From Mucilaginibacter polytrichastri (GTDB lineage Bacteria; Bacteroidota; Bacteroidia; Sphingobacteriales; Sphingobacteriaceae), in assembly GCF_001911425.1 (NCBI RefSeq), contig NZ_MPPL01000001.1, positions 890,022 to 954,021 on the forward strand: DNA of 64,000 nucleotides. Reading direction: 5' to 3'. Below are positions 10,994 to 18,860 of the stretch, piece after piece; the first letter of the stretch is position 1; the number at the start of each line of letters is the position of its first letter. Under the pieces are notes generated by a model. It did not search any database. It was not told the DNA's origin and saw nothing but the letters and a program-made list of their open reading frames with translations. The translations under genes were made by a program, and so were the position numbers.

Positions 10994-12673
10994 ATGAAAA
11001 CTATAAAATATATAACAGGTTGCGTGGCGCTTTGCGTTATATTAATGACATCCTGTAAAAAAGATTTCCTCTCTACACCTCCTACCGACAAAATAGGCAA
11101 CGCCTCTATTTTATCCGATACCTCACTTTTTGAAGCTTATGTTATCAATAGATATATTGGTGTTAAATTACAGGACAAAGAAGATGACAATACGGGGTTT
11201 GGCAGAGGGTTTCAGTGGGCATTATGGAGTTCATTGACAGACGAATCCATATATAACAACGATGATAATACCTGGGTGGTTCAGCAGGGGCAGTTAGCTC
11301 CAAATAATCTCGGCGATGCCGGGACCATTTGGGCACGCAGTTACCGTGGCATCCGTGAGTGTAATTATGCGTTAAGCGTAATTAATAGTTTACCATTAAG
11401 CGCGGCGCATAAAAACAACCTAATTGGCGAGCTCGAATTTATTAGGGCGTTTAGATATCAGGACCTTATTCGTAACTATGGCGGCGTTGTATTAATTGGC
11501 AATAAAGTAACTGAGTTAAGCGATAACCTGCAGGATCCAAGCCTTTTCAATCGCGCTACCATAACTGAGTCTATTAATTATGCCAGTGCTCAACTTGATG
11601 ACGCTGCCTCAAAACTCCCGCTGGATAATAGCTCAGTATGGGCCTTAGGCAGGGCAACCAAAGGGGCTGCGCTTGCATTAAAATCAAGATTATTGCTATA
11701 TGCTGCGAGCCCATTGTATAACGCCGGAACCTGGCAGGCAGCGGCAGCGGCGGCTAAGGCGGTTATTGATCTTGGTAAATACAGTTTATTCCAGGGTGGT
11801 TACGGCCAATTATTTTTGACGCCTAGTAGTAACGAAATTATATTTGAAAGATTATTTTATCCGGTTACAGCTGCCCACCTCCCTATAGAGCTGGATAATG
11901 GGCCTAACAGCTATGGTGGCTATGGTGGTAACGTTCCGCTGCAAAATATGGTGGATGCCTATCATATGAGTAATGGCAAAGCCATTACGGATCCTACGTC
12001 GGGCTACAATTCACAAAACCCATACGTGAATCGTGATCCACGGTTTTATGCAACCATTCTTTACAATGGGGCACCATACAGAAACAATGTTATCCAGGTC
12101 TTTTTACCTGGAGGTAAAGATAGTAACCAAGGGTCTAATCCACAAAACGCGAGTAAAACCGGCTATTATTTAAGGAAATTTGCAAATGATAATTATTCGA
12201 TTACCAATTCAAACGAGGCGGGTGCACAGCCATGGATCTATTTCAGGTATGCAGAAATTTTGCTTAATTATGCCGAGGCACAAAATGAAGCAGTAGGGCC
12301 TGATGCAAGTGTTTATCAAGCCATTAATACCATCAGGCAACGTGCATCTGTAAACATGCCTCCCCTGGCCGGATTATCACAAAATGATATGCGCGCCGCT
12401 ATCAGAAATGAAAGACAAATTGAACTTGCTTTTGAGGAACACCGCTTTTATGATGTGCGCAGATGGAAAATTGCAGACCAAACTGAAAATGTTCCGGCTT
12501 ACGGTGTTGCAGTAAGTGTAAATGTTGCCAGCCCTTCTGGTTACAATTATGCACAAAAGATAGCGTTAACTGGCCGGGCTTTTCTGTCCCAGCATTATTG
12601 GTTGCCAATACCATTATCTGAGATTCAGACTTCAAACGGGCAGTTAAAACAAAACCCAGGTTATACCAATTAG
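10994..12673 (+). CDS. SusD/RagB-family glycan-binding lipoprotein (PUL 1)
   Basis: 559 aa. The signal sequence ends in a lipobox with Cys21 (LMTSCKKDF), so the mature protein is lipid-anchored, normally on the cell surface. Typical family features are the TPR-like helices with the motif GELEFIRAFRYQDLIRNYGG, the IRNERQIELAFEEHRFYDVR motif near residue 475-495 and the ending LPIPLSEIQTSNGQLKQNPG. It captures glycan and forms a lidded transporter with the SusC protein encoded 11 bases upstream. A GC-rich terminator lies directly downstream, so expression of the enzymes that follow may be lower or independently promoted. Confidence 0.97.
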   Translation: MKTIKYITGCVALCVILMTSCKKDFLSTPPTDKIGNASILSDTSLFEAYVINRYIGVKLQDKEDDNTGFGRGFQWALWSSLTDESIYNNDDNTWVVQQGQLAPNNLGDAGTIWARSYRGIRECNYALSVINSLPLSAAHKNNLIGELEFIRAFRYQDLIRNYGGVVLIGNKVTELSDNLQDPSLFNRATITESINYASAQLDDAASKLPLDNSSVWALGRATKGAALALKSRLLLYAASPLYNAGTWQAAAAAAKAVIDLGKYSLFQGGYGQLFLTPSSNEIIFERLFYPVTAAHLPIELDNGPNSYGGYGGNVPLQNMVDAYHMSNGKAITDPTSGYNSQNPYVNRDPRFYATILYNGAPYRNNVIQVFLPGGKDSNQGSNPQNASKTGYYLRKFANDNYSITNSNEAGAQPWIYFRYAEILLNYAEAQNEAVGPDASVYQAINTIRQRASVNMPPLAGLSQNDMRAAIRNERQIELAFEEHRFYDVRRWKIADQTENVPAYGVAVSVNVASPSGYNYAQKIALTGRAFLSQHYWLPIPLSEIQTSNGQLKQNPGYTN

Positions 12674-12698
12674 AAAACCTTAAATGCCTATATCAATC

Positions 12699-12726
12699 AA
12701 GAAGGCCCTGCGGGGCCTTCTTTTAA
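12699..12726 (+). terminator. Hairpin terminator after PUL 1 susD
   Basis: Arms 12699-12708 (aagaaggccc) and 12713-12722 (gggccttctt) with a tgcg loop, followed by tt. It separates susCD from the downstream enzyme genes, a common way to make transporter mRNA more abundant than enzyme mRNA. Confidence 0.85.
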
Positions 12727-12755
12727 ACCTCATATAAACTTAAAACCATACAATT

Positions 12756-13136
12756 ATGAAAACTAAAATTTTTGTCCTTCTGTTTTGTTTCTCTTCGTTT
12801 TTCGTTTCTCAGTCTATGACAATTGAAAAACATTCGATGGCCCGCTTATTCAGCATTGGTGTCAATTACTATAATGCAACGTCTTATACGTGTACTATAC
12901 AATTGAGTGGCCCTACAAGCCATACTATTACTGTTGCGCCCGGAACCACTGGTAGCTTCGGCCCGATAACCCCAGGCCAATATACAGTAGGTATTTATAC
13001 TACCGGCCCTGGTACTTACAATTATCATTTAGATGGCGGCGGTAACTCTCCAACATTTATCAACAATGATAACGGTCATGGGGCTTTATATTCTATCAAT
13101 GCCCAGGACAACCTTACGGTAGGTATTACCAATTAA
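12756..13136 (+). CDS. Small secreted protein of unknown function in PUL 1
   Basis: 126 aa, not recognised. A signal peptide (MKTKIFVLLFCFSSFFVSQS, ~20 aa) precedes a ~105-aa domain rich in Thr, Gly, Tyr and Asn with short predicted beta strands (TCTIQLSGPTSHTITVAPG, GPITPGQYTVGIYTTGPG). There is a single mature Cys and no lipobox. The composition suggests a compact beta-sandwich, perhaps a surface glycan-binding or adhesin-like module, but this is inference. It lies between two terminators (12699 and 13236), so it can be made as its own short transcript, while still sitting between susD and the GH5 gene. Confidence 0.7.
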   Translation: MKTKIFVLLFCFSSFFVSQSMTIEKHSMARLFSIGVNYYNATSYTCTIQLSGPTSHTITVAPGTTGSFGPITPGQYTVGIYTTGPGTYNYHLDGGGNSPTFINNDNGHGALYSINAQDNLTVGITN

Positions 13137-13235
13137 TAGTAAGGCGCATGTAGTGCAGCGTAGTTAAGTTAACACTATTGTTAAAATCTGACTACCATAT
13201 TAACAGCAATCCAGGTATGGAGAGTTAGTTACAAC

Positions 13236-13269
13236 AGGGGGAGAAACAGGTTTTTATCCCCCTTTTTTT
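13236..13269 (+). terminator. Probable terminator between the small secreted gene and GH5
   Basis: Short GC stem 13236-13242 (aggggga) with 13257-13263, a 14-nt loop, and a run of seven T ending at 13269. The loop is longer than ideal, so strength is uncertain. Confidence 0.6.
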
Positions 13270-13294
13270 AACCTTATACTAACCTATACTAATT

Positions 13295-14797
13295 ATGAAG
13301 AAGAACCGAATTTTATTATTAGTGGCGTGCTGCCTTGCGGCGGGGTGTAAAAAAGATGGGATAGTAACCAAGCAAGCCACAACTCAAACCGAAGCAAAAA
13401 CAGGGAACTCTGGTGTTAAACTGGATTCGACACCGGCAAGCACGCTGAAAGGCGTGAACTGGGCTGCCGATGGCGATAATTTCAGTGATACTATATTAGT
13501 ATTAAGTGGCTTAGCGTCAACCGATAATTATACTACTGTAACCACAAAGGCAACGGCAGTACTTACGGGCATCCAGACTAATACAGGTGCTAATACTTTA
13601 CGTATCCCGGTAAATTATGCAACAACATCATCAGCCTGGTGGAACGCTTATACCGGCGTAATTGATGAAGCGGTAAGCAAGGGAATGAACGTAATTTTGG
13701 GCTGCTGGGAAGGCAAATCATCTGAGGATGGCAAGATTGACAATACCACGCAATTTTGGGCGATGTGGCAAACCATTGTAACCAAATATGGCAGCAACGC
13801 GCATGTATATTTCGAAATTTTTAATGAGCCGCATGGTTATTCATTGGCCGATTGGAGTACAATTTGTGCCCAGTGGTTAACTACCTATCCATCTGTGCCC
13901 CAGGGGCATATTTTAATTGATGGTACATCGTATGCGCAGGATATTACCGGCGTTGGTGCCGATAGCCGCTTTACCAATTGCTTGCTATCTATACATGATT
14001 ATACCTTTTTTAGCAGCGGAGGCCTAACCACCGCCGCGCAGTGGGAAAGCAGGTTAAAAGCTAATGTAGGCAGCTACAGTAGCCGGGCAGTATTAACCGA
14101 GTTTGGCGATACCATGAACAGTAGTATAAATTATACCGGGGCAATTGGAGGTAGTGCAGATATAGCCTATATTCAGGGGCTTACAAATGAAGTGCGCGCT
14201 TTAGGCATGGGCAGTATTTACTGGCCCGGCATACGTACCGGTGATGGCTATGCCCTACAGCAACTTGGCGGTAGTGCAAACAGCCCAACGGTTACCACAA
14301 CCAATGCATCGGGCTTAAGCCGTTTAAAGTATGCCTGGGGTGTGGGTACCGGCGGTACAGATGTGTTTTACACCGGAGCTTATTATCGCTTTTTAAATGT
14401 TAACAGTGGCGATGCGCTTGATGTTAACGGCTCATCAACAACCAGTGGTGCAGGCATTATCCAATGGCCACAAAATGGCGGCAACAATCAGCAATGGATA
14501 ATTGCTGCAAATGGCGGCGGATATTACAAGATCACCAACCGCAATAGCGGTTATGCGCTTGATGTAACCAGCGCATCCACGGCAAGTGGCGCAGGTGTTA
14601 TCCAATACCCATGGAATGGTGGTAATAATCAGCAATGGCAGCTTACTTCGGTATCAACCGGCATTTACAAAGCTGTTAACCGTAATAGTGGTATGGTGCT
14701 GGATGTAAATGGTGCATCAACCGCCAACGGTGCCGGTGTTATCCAATACCCATGGAGCGGTGCCGTTAACCAGCAATGGCAAATTGTTCAACAATAA
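13295..14797 (+). CDS. GH5-type glycoside hydrolase with C-terminal ricin-type beta-trefoil lectin domain
   Basis: 500 aa lipoprotein (lipobox LAAGC, Cys18). The catalytic domain at ~45-345 is a GH5-like TIM barrel: the acid/base is Glu178 in IFNEPHG and the nucleophile Glu269 in LTEFGD, and the fold opens with LKGVNWAADGDNF. Residues ~362-499 are a ricin B-like lectin with three near-identical repeats, each ending in a QQW motif (NNQQWII, NNQQWQL, VNQQWQI), for carbohydrate binding (CBM13 type). GH5 covers many endo-acting beta-glycanases (cellulase, mannanase, galactanase-like), and the exact specificity cannot be assigned. It follows the small secreted gene and precedes GH30 by 55 bases. 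As a surface lipoprotein it probably makes the first cuts in the polysaccharide. Confidence 0.9.
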   Translation: MKKNRILLLVACCLAAGCKKDGIVTKQATTQTEAKTGNSGVKLDSTPASTLKGVNWAADGDNFSDTILVLSGLASTDNYTTVTTKATAVLTGIQTNTGANTLRIPVNYATTSSAWWNAYTGVIDEAVSKGMNVILGCWEGKSSEDGKIDNTTQFWAMWQTIVTKYGSNAHVYFEIFNEPHGYSLADWSTICAQWLTTYPSVPQGHILIDGTSYAQDITGVGADSRFTNCLLSIHDYTFFSSGGLTTAAQWESRLKANVGSYSSRAVLTEFGDTMNSSINYTGAIGGSADIAYIQGLTNEVRALGMGSIYWPGIRTGDGYALQQLGGSANSPTVTTTNASGLSRLKYAWGVGTGGTDVFYTGAYYRFLNVNSGDALDVNGSSTTSGAGIIQWPQNGGNNQQWIIAANGGGYYKITNRNSGYALDVTSASTASGAGVIQYPWNGGNNQQWQLTSVSTGIYKAVNRNSGMVLDVNGASTANGAGVIQYPWSGAVNQQWQIVQQ

Positions 14798-14852
14798 TTA
14801 ACTAAGCCATGCAGGCGGTTTAATGCCGGTTGCATGTCTCTTTAAAAATATA

Positions 14853-16379
14853 ATGATATTTAAAAACATTGCCCGCAAAATATTACCGGTAACGTTGCTG
14901 GGTTTACTCTGTACTTCTTCAAAAGGGCAGGATAATCAAGTGGTCACGATCACTATTAATCCGTCAAAAACCTATCAGCGCATCGATAACTTTGGCGCTT
15001 CGGATGCCTGGTCGTGCCAGTTTATTGGTAATTGGCCCGAGGAAAAGAAGAATAAGATAGCCGACCTGCTTTTTAGCAGGGACACATTGGCCAATGGTTC
15101 GCCGAGGGGAATTGCTTTATCGCTGTGGCGTTTTAATATCGGTGCGGGCAGTGCAGAGCAGGCGGGTCAAAGTGGTATTAAGGACGAGTGGCGCAGGGCC
15201 GAATCTTTTTTGAACCCGGATGGCACTTACAACTGGCAAAAACAAGCCGGACAGGTTTGGTTTTTAAAGGCAGCCCAAAAACGGGGTGTTAACCAATTTT
15301 TAGGTTTTGTAAATAGTCCGCCGGTAAATTTTACGCAGAATGGTAAGGCCTACGCCAATGGCGGTAAGGTAAACCTTGCAGTCAACCAATACGATGCCTT
15401 TGCTAATTATCTGGCAGCCGTTGTAAAAGGGGTTGATAAAGTAAGCGGGATTAAATTTAACTACATAAGCCCCGTTAATGAACCCCAATGGGATTGGAGC
15501 GATGGCGGCCAGGAAGGCTGCCCTTATACCAATACCGAAATAGCCGGGCTTGTGCGCGCTATTGGTAAAAGTTTTGCTCAAAACAATGTTCGATCCAAAA
15601 TTTTAGTATCCGAAGCGGGTAGTATTAACTACCTCTTCACGGCAGGTGATAAGCCGGGGAAGGGCAACCAGATTAATGATTTTTTTAAACCGGGTTCACC
15701 CAATTATATCGGGGGCCTTAAAAATATAAATAAAGCTATCGCGGCGCATAGCTATTTTACTACATCGCCTGTTGCATCAGCCATAAAGTCCAGGCAGGCA
15801 CTCGCCCAAAATGTGAGCGATATTCCTGGCTTGGCTTTCTGGCAATCTGAGTATTGTATCCTGGGCGATAATGCAGGCGAAATAGATGGCAATAAACGCG
15901 ATTTGGGTATCGATGCCGCATTATACCTGGCCAAAGTTATCTATACCGACCTCACGGTAGCCAATGCCTCGGCCTGGCAGTGGTGGACAGCCATTTCGCC
16001 ATATGATTATAAAGACGGGCTAATTTACATAGATAAAAACAAAACTGATGGCGACTATTACGCCAGCAAAATGCTTTGGGCAATGGGTAATTACAGCCGG
16101 TTTGTAAAACCCGGATCTGTAAGGGTTGATGCGCAGGCTGCAAAAGATCAACTTTTAGTATCTGCTTTTAAAAACGGTAATAATCTTACCGTGGTGATCA
16201 TTAATAACAGTGCCGAAAATATCCCGGTAAGTCTGCATGTAGATGGCCGTAAAATCACACACGCTAAAGCGTTTTCAACGTCTTCATCTGCAGACCTCAA
16301 GGCTAGTAATATTACAGATATTGAGCAAACAGTTGTTCAGGGAAAATCAGTTACCAGTATCACTGCAACTATTCAATAG
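14853..16379 (+). CDS. GH30-family glycoside hydrolase (endo-beta-glycanase)
   Basis: 508 aa from the ATG at 14853 (MIFKNIARKI), which gives a normal signal peptide ending at SSKGQ; an upstream in-frame ATG at 14823 would add ten residues that spoil the signal. The TIM barrel opens with IDNFGASDAWSCQFIG, a GH30 hallmark. Acid/base is Glu210 (SPVNEPQWDW) and nucleophile Glu333 (WQSEYCILGD). A small beta domain at the C-terminus (~420-508) is usual for GH30. The family includes endo-beta-1,6-galactanases, beta-1,6-glucanases and xylanases; with GH2 and GH35 beta-galactosidase-type enzymes immediately downstream, a beta-galactan substrate is the best inference. It sits 12 bases before GH2. Confidence 0.88.
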   Translation: MIFKNIARKILPVTLLGLLCTSSKGQDNQVVTITINPSKTYQRIDNFGASDAWSCQFIGNWPEEKKNKIADLLFSRDTLANGSPRGIALSLWRFNIGAGSAEQAGQSGIKDEWRRAESFLNPDGTYNWQKQAGQVWFLKAAQKRGVNQFLGFVNSPPVNFTQNGKAYANGGKVNLAVNQYDAFANYLAAVVKGVDKVSGIKFNYISPVNEPQWDWSDGGQEGCPYTNTEIAGLVRAIGKSFAQNNVRSKILVSEAGSINYLFTAGDKPGKGNQINDFFKPGSPNYIGGLKNINKAIAAHSYFTTSPVASAIKSRQALAQNVSDIPGLAFWQSEYCILGDNAGEIDGNKRDLGIDAALYLAKVIYTDLTVANASAWQWWTAISPYDYKDGLIYIDKNKTDGDYYASKMLWAMGNYSRFVKPGSVRVDAQAAKDQLLVSAFKNGNNLTVVIINNSAENIPVSLHVDGRKITHAKAFSTSSSADLKASNITDIEQTVVQGKSVTSITATIQ

Positions 16380-16391
16380 CTACAAAAACCT

Positions 16392-18827
16392 ATGAAAAAT
16401 ATAAAAATTTATGCTTTTTACCTGTTCATCAGCTTGTTATTATCACAACTGGTAAACGCACAAAATAAGGTTGGCACCCCTGTTCTGTTTAACGACGGAT
16501 GGGCCTTTCACAGGGGCGATATTACTGGGGGAGAAACCGCAGTTACTTCTAATGTTGCATGGAAGGCAATCCAGCTACCGCACGATTGGAGCATTGAAGG
16601 CCCTTTTAGCGAAGACTGGGCAAGTGCAACCGGTTATTTGCCGGGTGGTATCGGCTGGTACAAAAAAACATTTACTGTAAGTAAAGCATGGGCCGGGCAG
16701 CAGGTTTACATCTGTTTCGACGGTGTATATAAAAACAGCGAAGTTTGGTTAAACGGGCATTTGCTGGGTAAAAGGCCCAATGGTTTTATTCCTTTTCAAT
16801 ATGAATTATCGCCCTATCTTAATACTAAAGGAATAAATACGCTGACTGTAAAGGCAGACCATAGCGAATTTGCCGATTCGAGGTGGTACACAGGTTCGGG
16901 CATTTACCGTAATGTTTATTTGCTGGTGAAAAACCCGGTACACATTGGTTTATGGGATATCGCATTTACAACCCCGCAGGTAACCACAACCAAAGCCTTA
17001 ATAAATGTTAAGGCAACCGTTACTAATAGCACGCGCAATACTGCCAATGTAAATATTAAAGTAAACCTGTTAGATGCGGGAGGGAAAATCGTAGCAGCAG
17101 CTCAAAAACAAATCATTACCAAAAGCGGAAAGAACGAGGTTTCTTTTAACAGTCAGCTTGTTTCGCCTAAATTATGGAGTGCAGAGCATCCTGATCTTTA
17201 TCAATTGCAGGTTATGGTATATCGCGATGGTAAGCTGATTGATGAAGTAAGCCAGCAGGCGGGGATCCGCAGCATTCGCTTTGATAAGGACGAAGGTTTT
17301 TTTCTGAATGGTAAAAGCACCAAAATAAAAGGTGTGTGTATTCATGATGATGCCGGTGCTTTAGGTGTAGCCGTACCGCAGGAAGTTTGGGTACGCAGGC
17401 TCAAAACATTAAAAGAAGGCGGCGTAAATGCGATCCGTCTGAGCCACAACCCGCATGCTGATTATGTATATGATTTATGCGATAAAATGGGCTTCCTGGT
17501 AATGGACGAGGCTTTCGACGAATGGGAACTAGGCAAAAATAAATGGGTAAAAGGCTGGAATGTGGGCACACCATCTAAAGACGGCTATCACGAATATTTT
17601 AAAGAATGGGCCGATCGTGATCTGGGCGACATGGTTTTGCGTGCCAGGAACCATCCATCCATTATTATGTGGAGCATTGGTAATGAAATAGATTATCCTA
17701 ATGATCCTTACAGTCACGAGGTGTTGAACACGGGCACCAACCCGCAAATCTACGGCAAGGGTTATCTGCCTGATCATCCTGCTGCCAGCGGACTTACTAC
17801 GATAGCGCGGCAACTGGTTAAAACTGTAAAGGCGATAGATCAGTCGCGGCCGGTTACTGCGGCGTTGGCGGGTGTGGTAATGTCTAACGAGGTTGGTTAT
17901 CCCGAAGAACTGGATATTGTGGGCTATAATTACCAGGAGTACCGTTATCCCGAAGATCATAAAAAATACCCCAACCGGGTGATCTACGGCAGCGAGAACG
18001 GCATGAAGAAACAAGCCTGGAGTGCTGTGGACAGCAACGCCTATATCTCAGCTCAATTTCTCTGGACCGGGATAGATTACATGGGCGAGGCAGGCAAATG
18101 GCCTCAGCGAAGCAATGGTGCCGGGCTGCTTGATTTGGCCGGATTTAAAAAATCGGAATATTATTACAGGCAAAGCCTTTGGGCCGATAAACCCATGATA
18201 TACATAGCAGGCAGGGAAATTGCGGCTAAAGCAGACAGCAATAGCCGGGGCCGCAGGGCCATTGAACCGGCCTGGAACTGGCAGGCAGATAGCAAGGTTA
18301 GAGTAGTTTGTTATACCAATTGCCAGGAAGCCGAACTGTTTTTAAACGGAAAGTCATTAGGTAGAAAAAAGCGTAATGATGCAAAGGATCAAATCCCATC
18401 GTGGGATGTTGATTATCAGCCCGGAAAACTTTTGGTGAAAGGCTACAACAATGGTATTGAAGTGAGCAGCAATACCATTAACACAGCTGGCAGCGCTAAT
18501 CAAATTAAAGCCATTGCCAGCCAAACTTCATTTAAGAGCAATACAAAAGGCCTTAGCCAGGTGGAGATACAGTTAACCGATGCAAAAGGCAATCCTGTTT
18601 TTGATGCAGATGATGAGCTTAAAGTTGAGTTATCGGGCCCTGCCCGGTTGTTGGGGCTGGAAAGTGGCAGCTTAAGCAGTCATGAAGACTATCAATCTGA
18701 CAAGCGAAAGGCCTTACATGGCAAGTTGCTTGCTTATTTACAAACCGCAGGTAAAGCCGGTAAAGTAGAGGTAACCATCAGCGGCAAAAATCTTAAACCA
18801 GCCACGGTATGGCTAACCGTTCAATAA
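16392..18827 (+). CDS. GH2-family glycoside hydrolase, probable beta-galactosidase
   Basis: 811 aa with a signal peptide ending near residue 24 (LVNAQN). Domain order: sugar-binding jelly roll (~30-190, LPHDWSIEGPF), Ig-like domain (~195-295), TIM barrel (~300-600), then DUF4982-like and Ig-like C-terminal domains. Acid/base is Glu432 (SIGNEIDYP) and nucleophile Glu535 (YGSENGM), both in GH2 context. GH2 removes non-reducing beta-galactose, beta-glucuronate or beta-mannose; the tail domains resemble Bacteroidota beta-galactosidases. It lies between GH30 (12-nt gap) and GH35 (33-nt gap) and is probably periplasmic, trimming imported oligosaccharides. Confidence 0.9.
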   Translation: MKNIKIYAFYLFISLLLSQLVNAQNKVGTPVLFNDGWAFHRGDITGGETAVTSNVAWKAIQLPHDWSIEGPFSEDWASATGYLPGGIGWYKKTFTVSKAWAGQQVYICFDGVYKNSEVWLNGHLLGKRPNGFIPFQYELSPYLNTKGINTLTVKADHSEFADSRWYTGSGIYRNVYLLVKNPVHIGLWDIAFTTPQVTTTKALINVKATVTNSTRNTANVNIKVNLLDAGGKIVAAAQKQIITKSGKNEVSFNSQLVSPKLWSAEHPDLYQLQVMVYRDGKLIDEVSQQAGIRSIRFDKDEGFFLNGKSTKIKGVCIHDDAGALGVAVPQEVWVRRLKTLKEGGVNAIRLSHNPHADYVYDLCDKMGFLVMDEAFDEWELGKNKWVKGWNVGTPSKDGYHEYFKEWADRDLGDMVLRARNHPSIIMWSIGNEIDYPNDPYSHEVLNTGTNPQIYGKGYLPDHPAASGLTTIARQLVKTVKAIDQSRPVTAALAGVVMSNEVGYPEELDIVGYNYQEYRYPEDHKKYPNRVIYGSENGMKKQAWSAVDSNAYISAQFLWTGIDYMGEAGKWPQRSNGAGLLDLAGFKKSEYYYRQSLWADKPMIYIAGREIAAKADSNSRGRRAIEPAWNWQADSKVRVVCYTNCQEAELFLNGKSLGRKKRNDAKDQIPSWDVDYQPGKLLVKGYNNGIEVSSNTINTAGSANQIKAIASQTSFKSNTKGLSQVEIQLTDAKGNPVFDADDELKVELSGPARLLGLESGSLSSHEDYQSDKRKALHGKLLAYLQTAGKAGKVEVTISGKNLKPATVWLTVQ

Positions 18828-18860
18828 TTCAATTCCAGATCTTTATCCATTAATAATAAT

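Noticed and set aside
11700..11760. Repeat-rich stretch in susD (gcagcggcagcggcggc)
   Set aside because: It encodes an Ala run (WQAAAAAAKAV) in the helix of SusD; ordinary coding sequence.
17529..18014. 161-aa open frame antisense to GH2
   Set aside because: It covers the GH2 catalytic core, whose motifs are intact on the plus strand; the antisense product has no recognisable domain.
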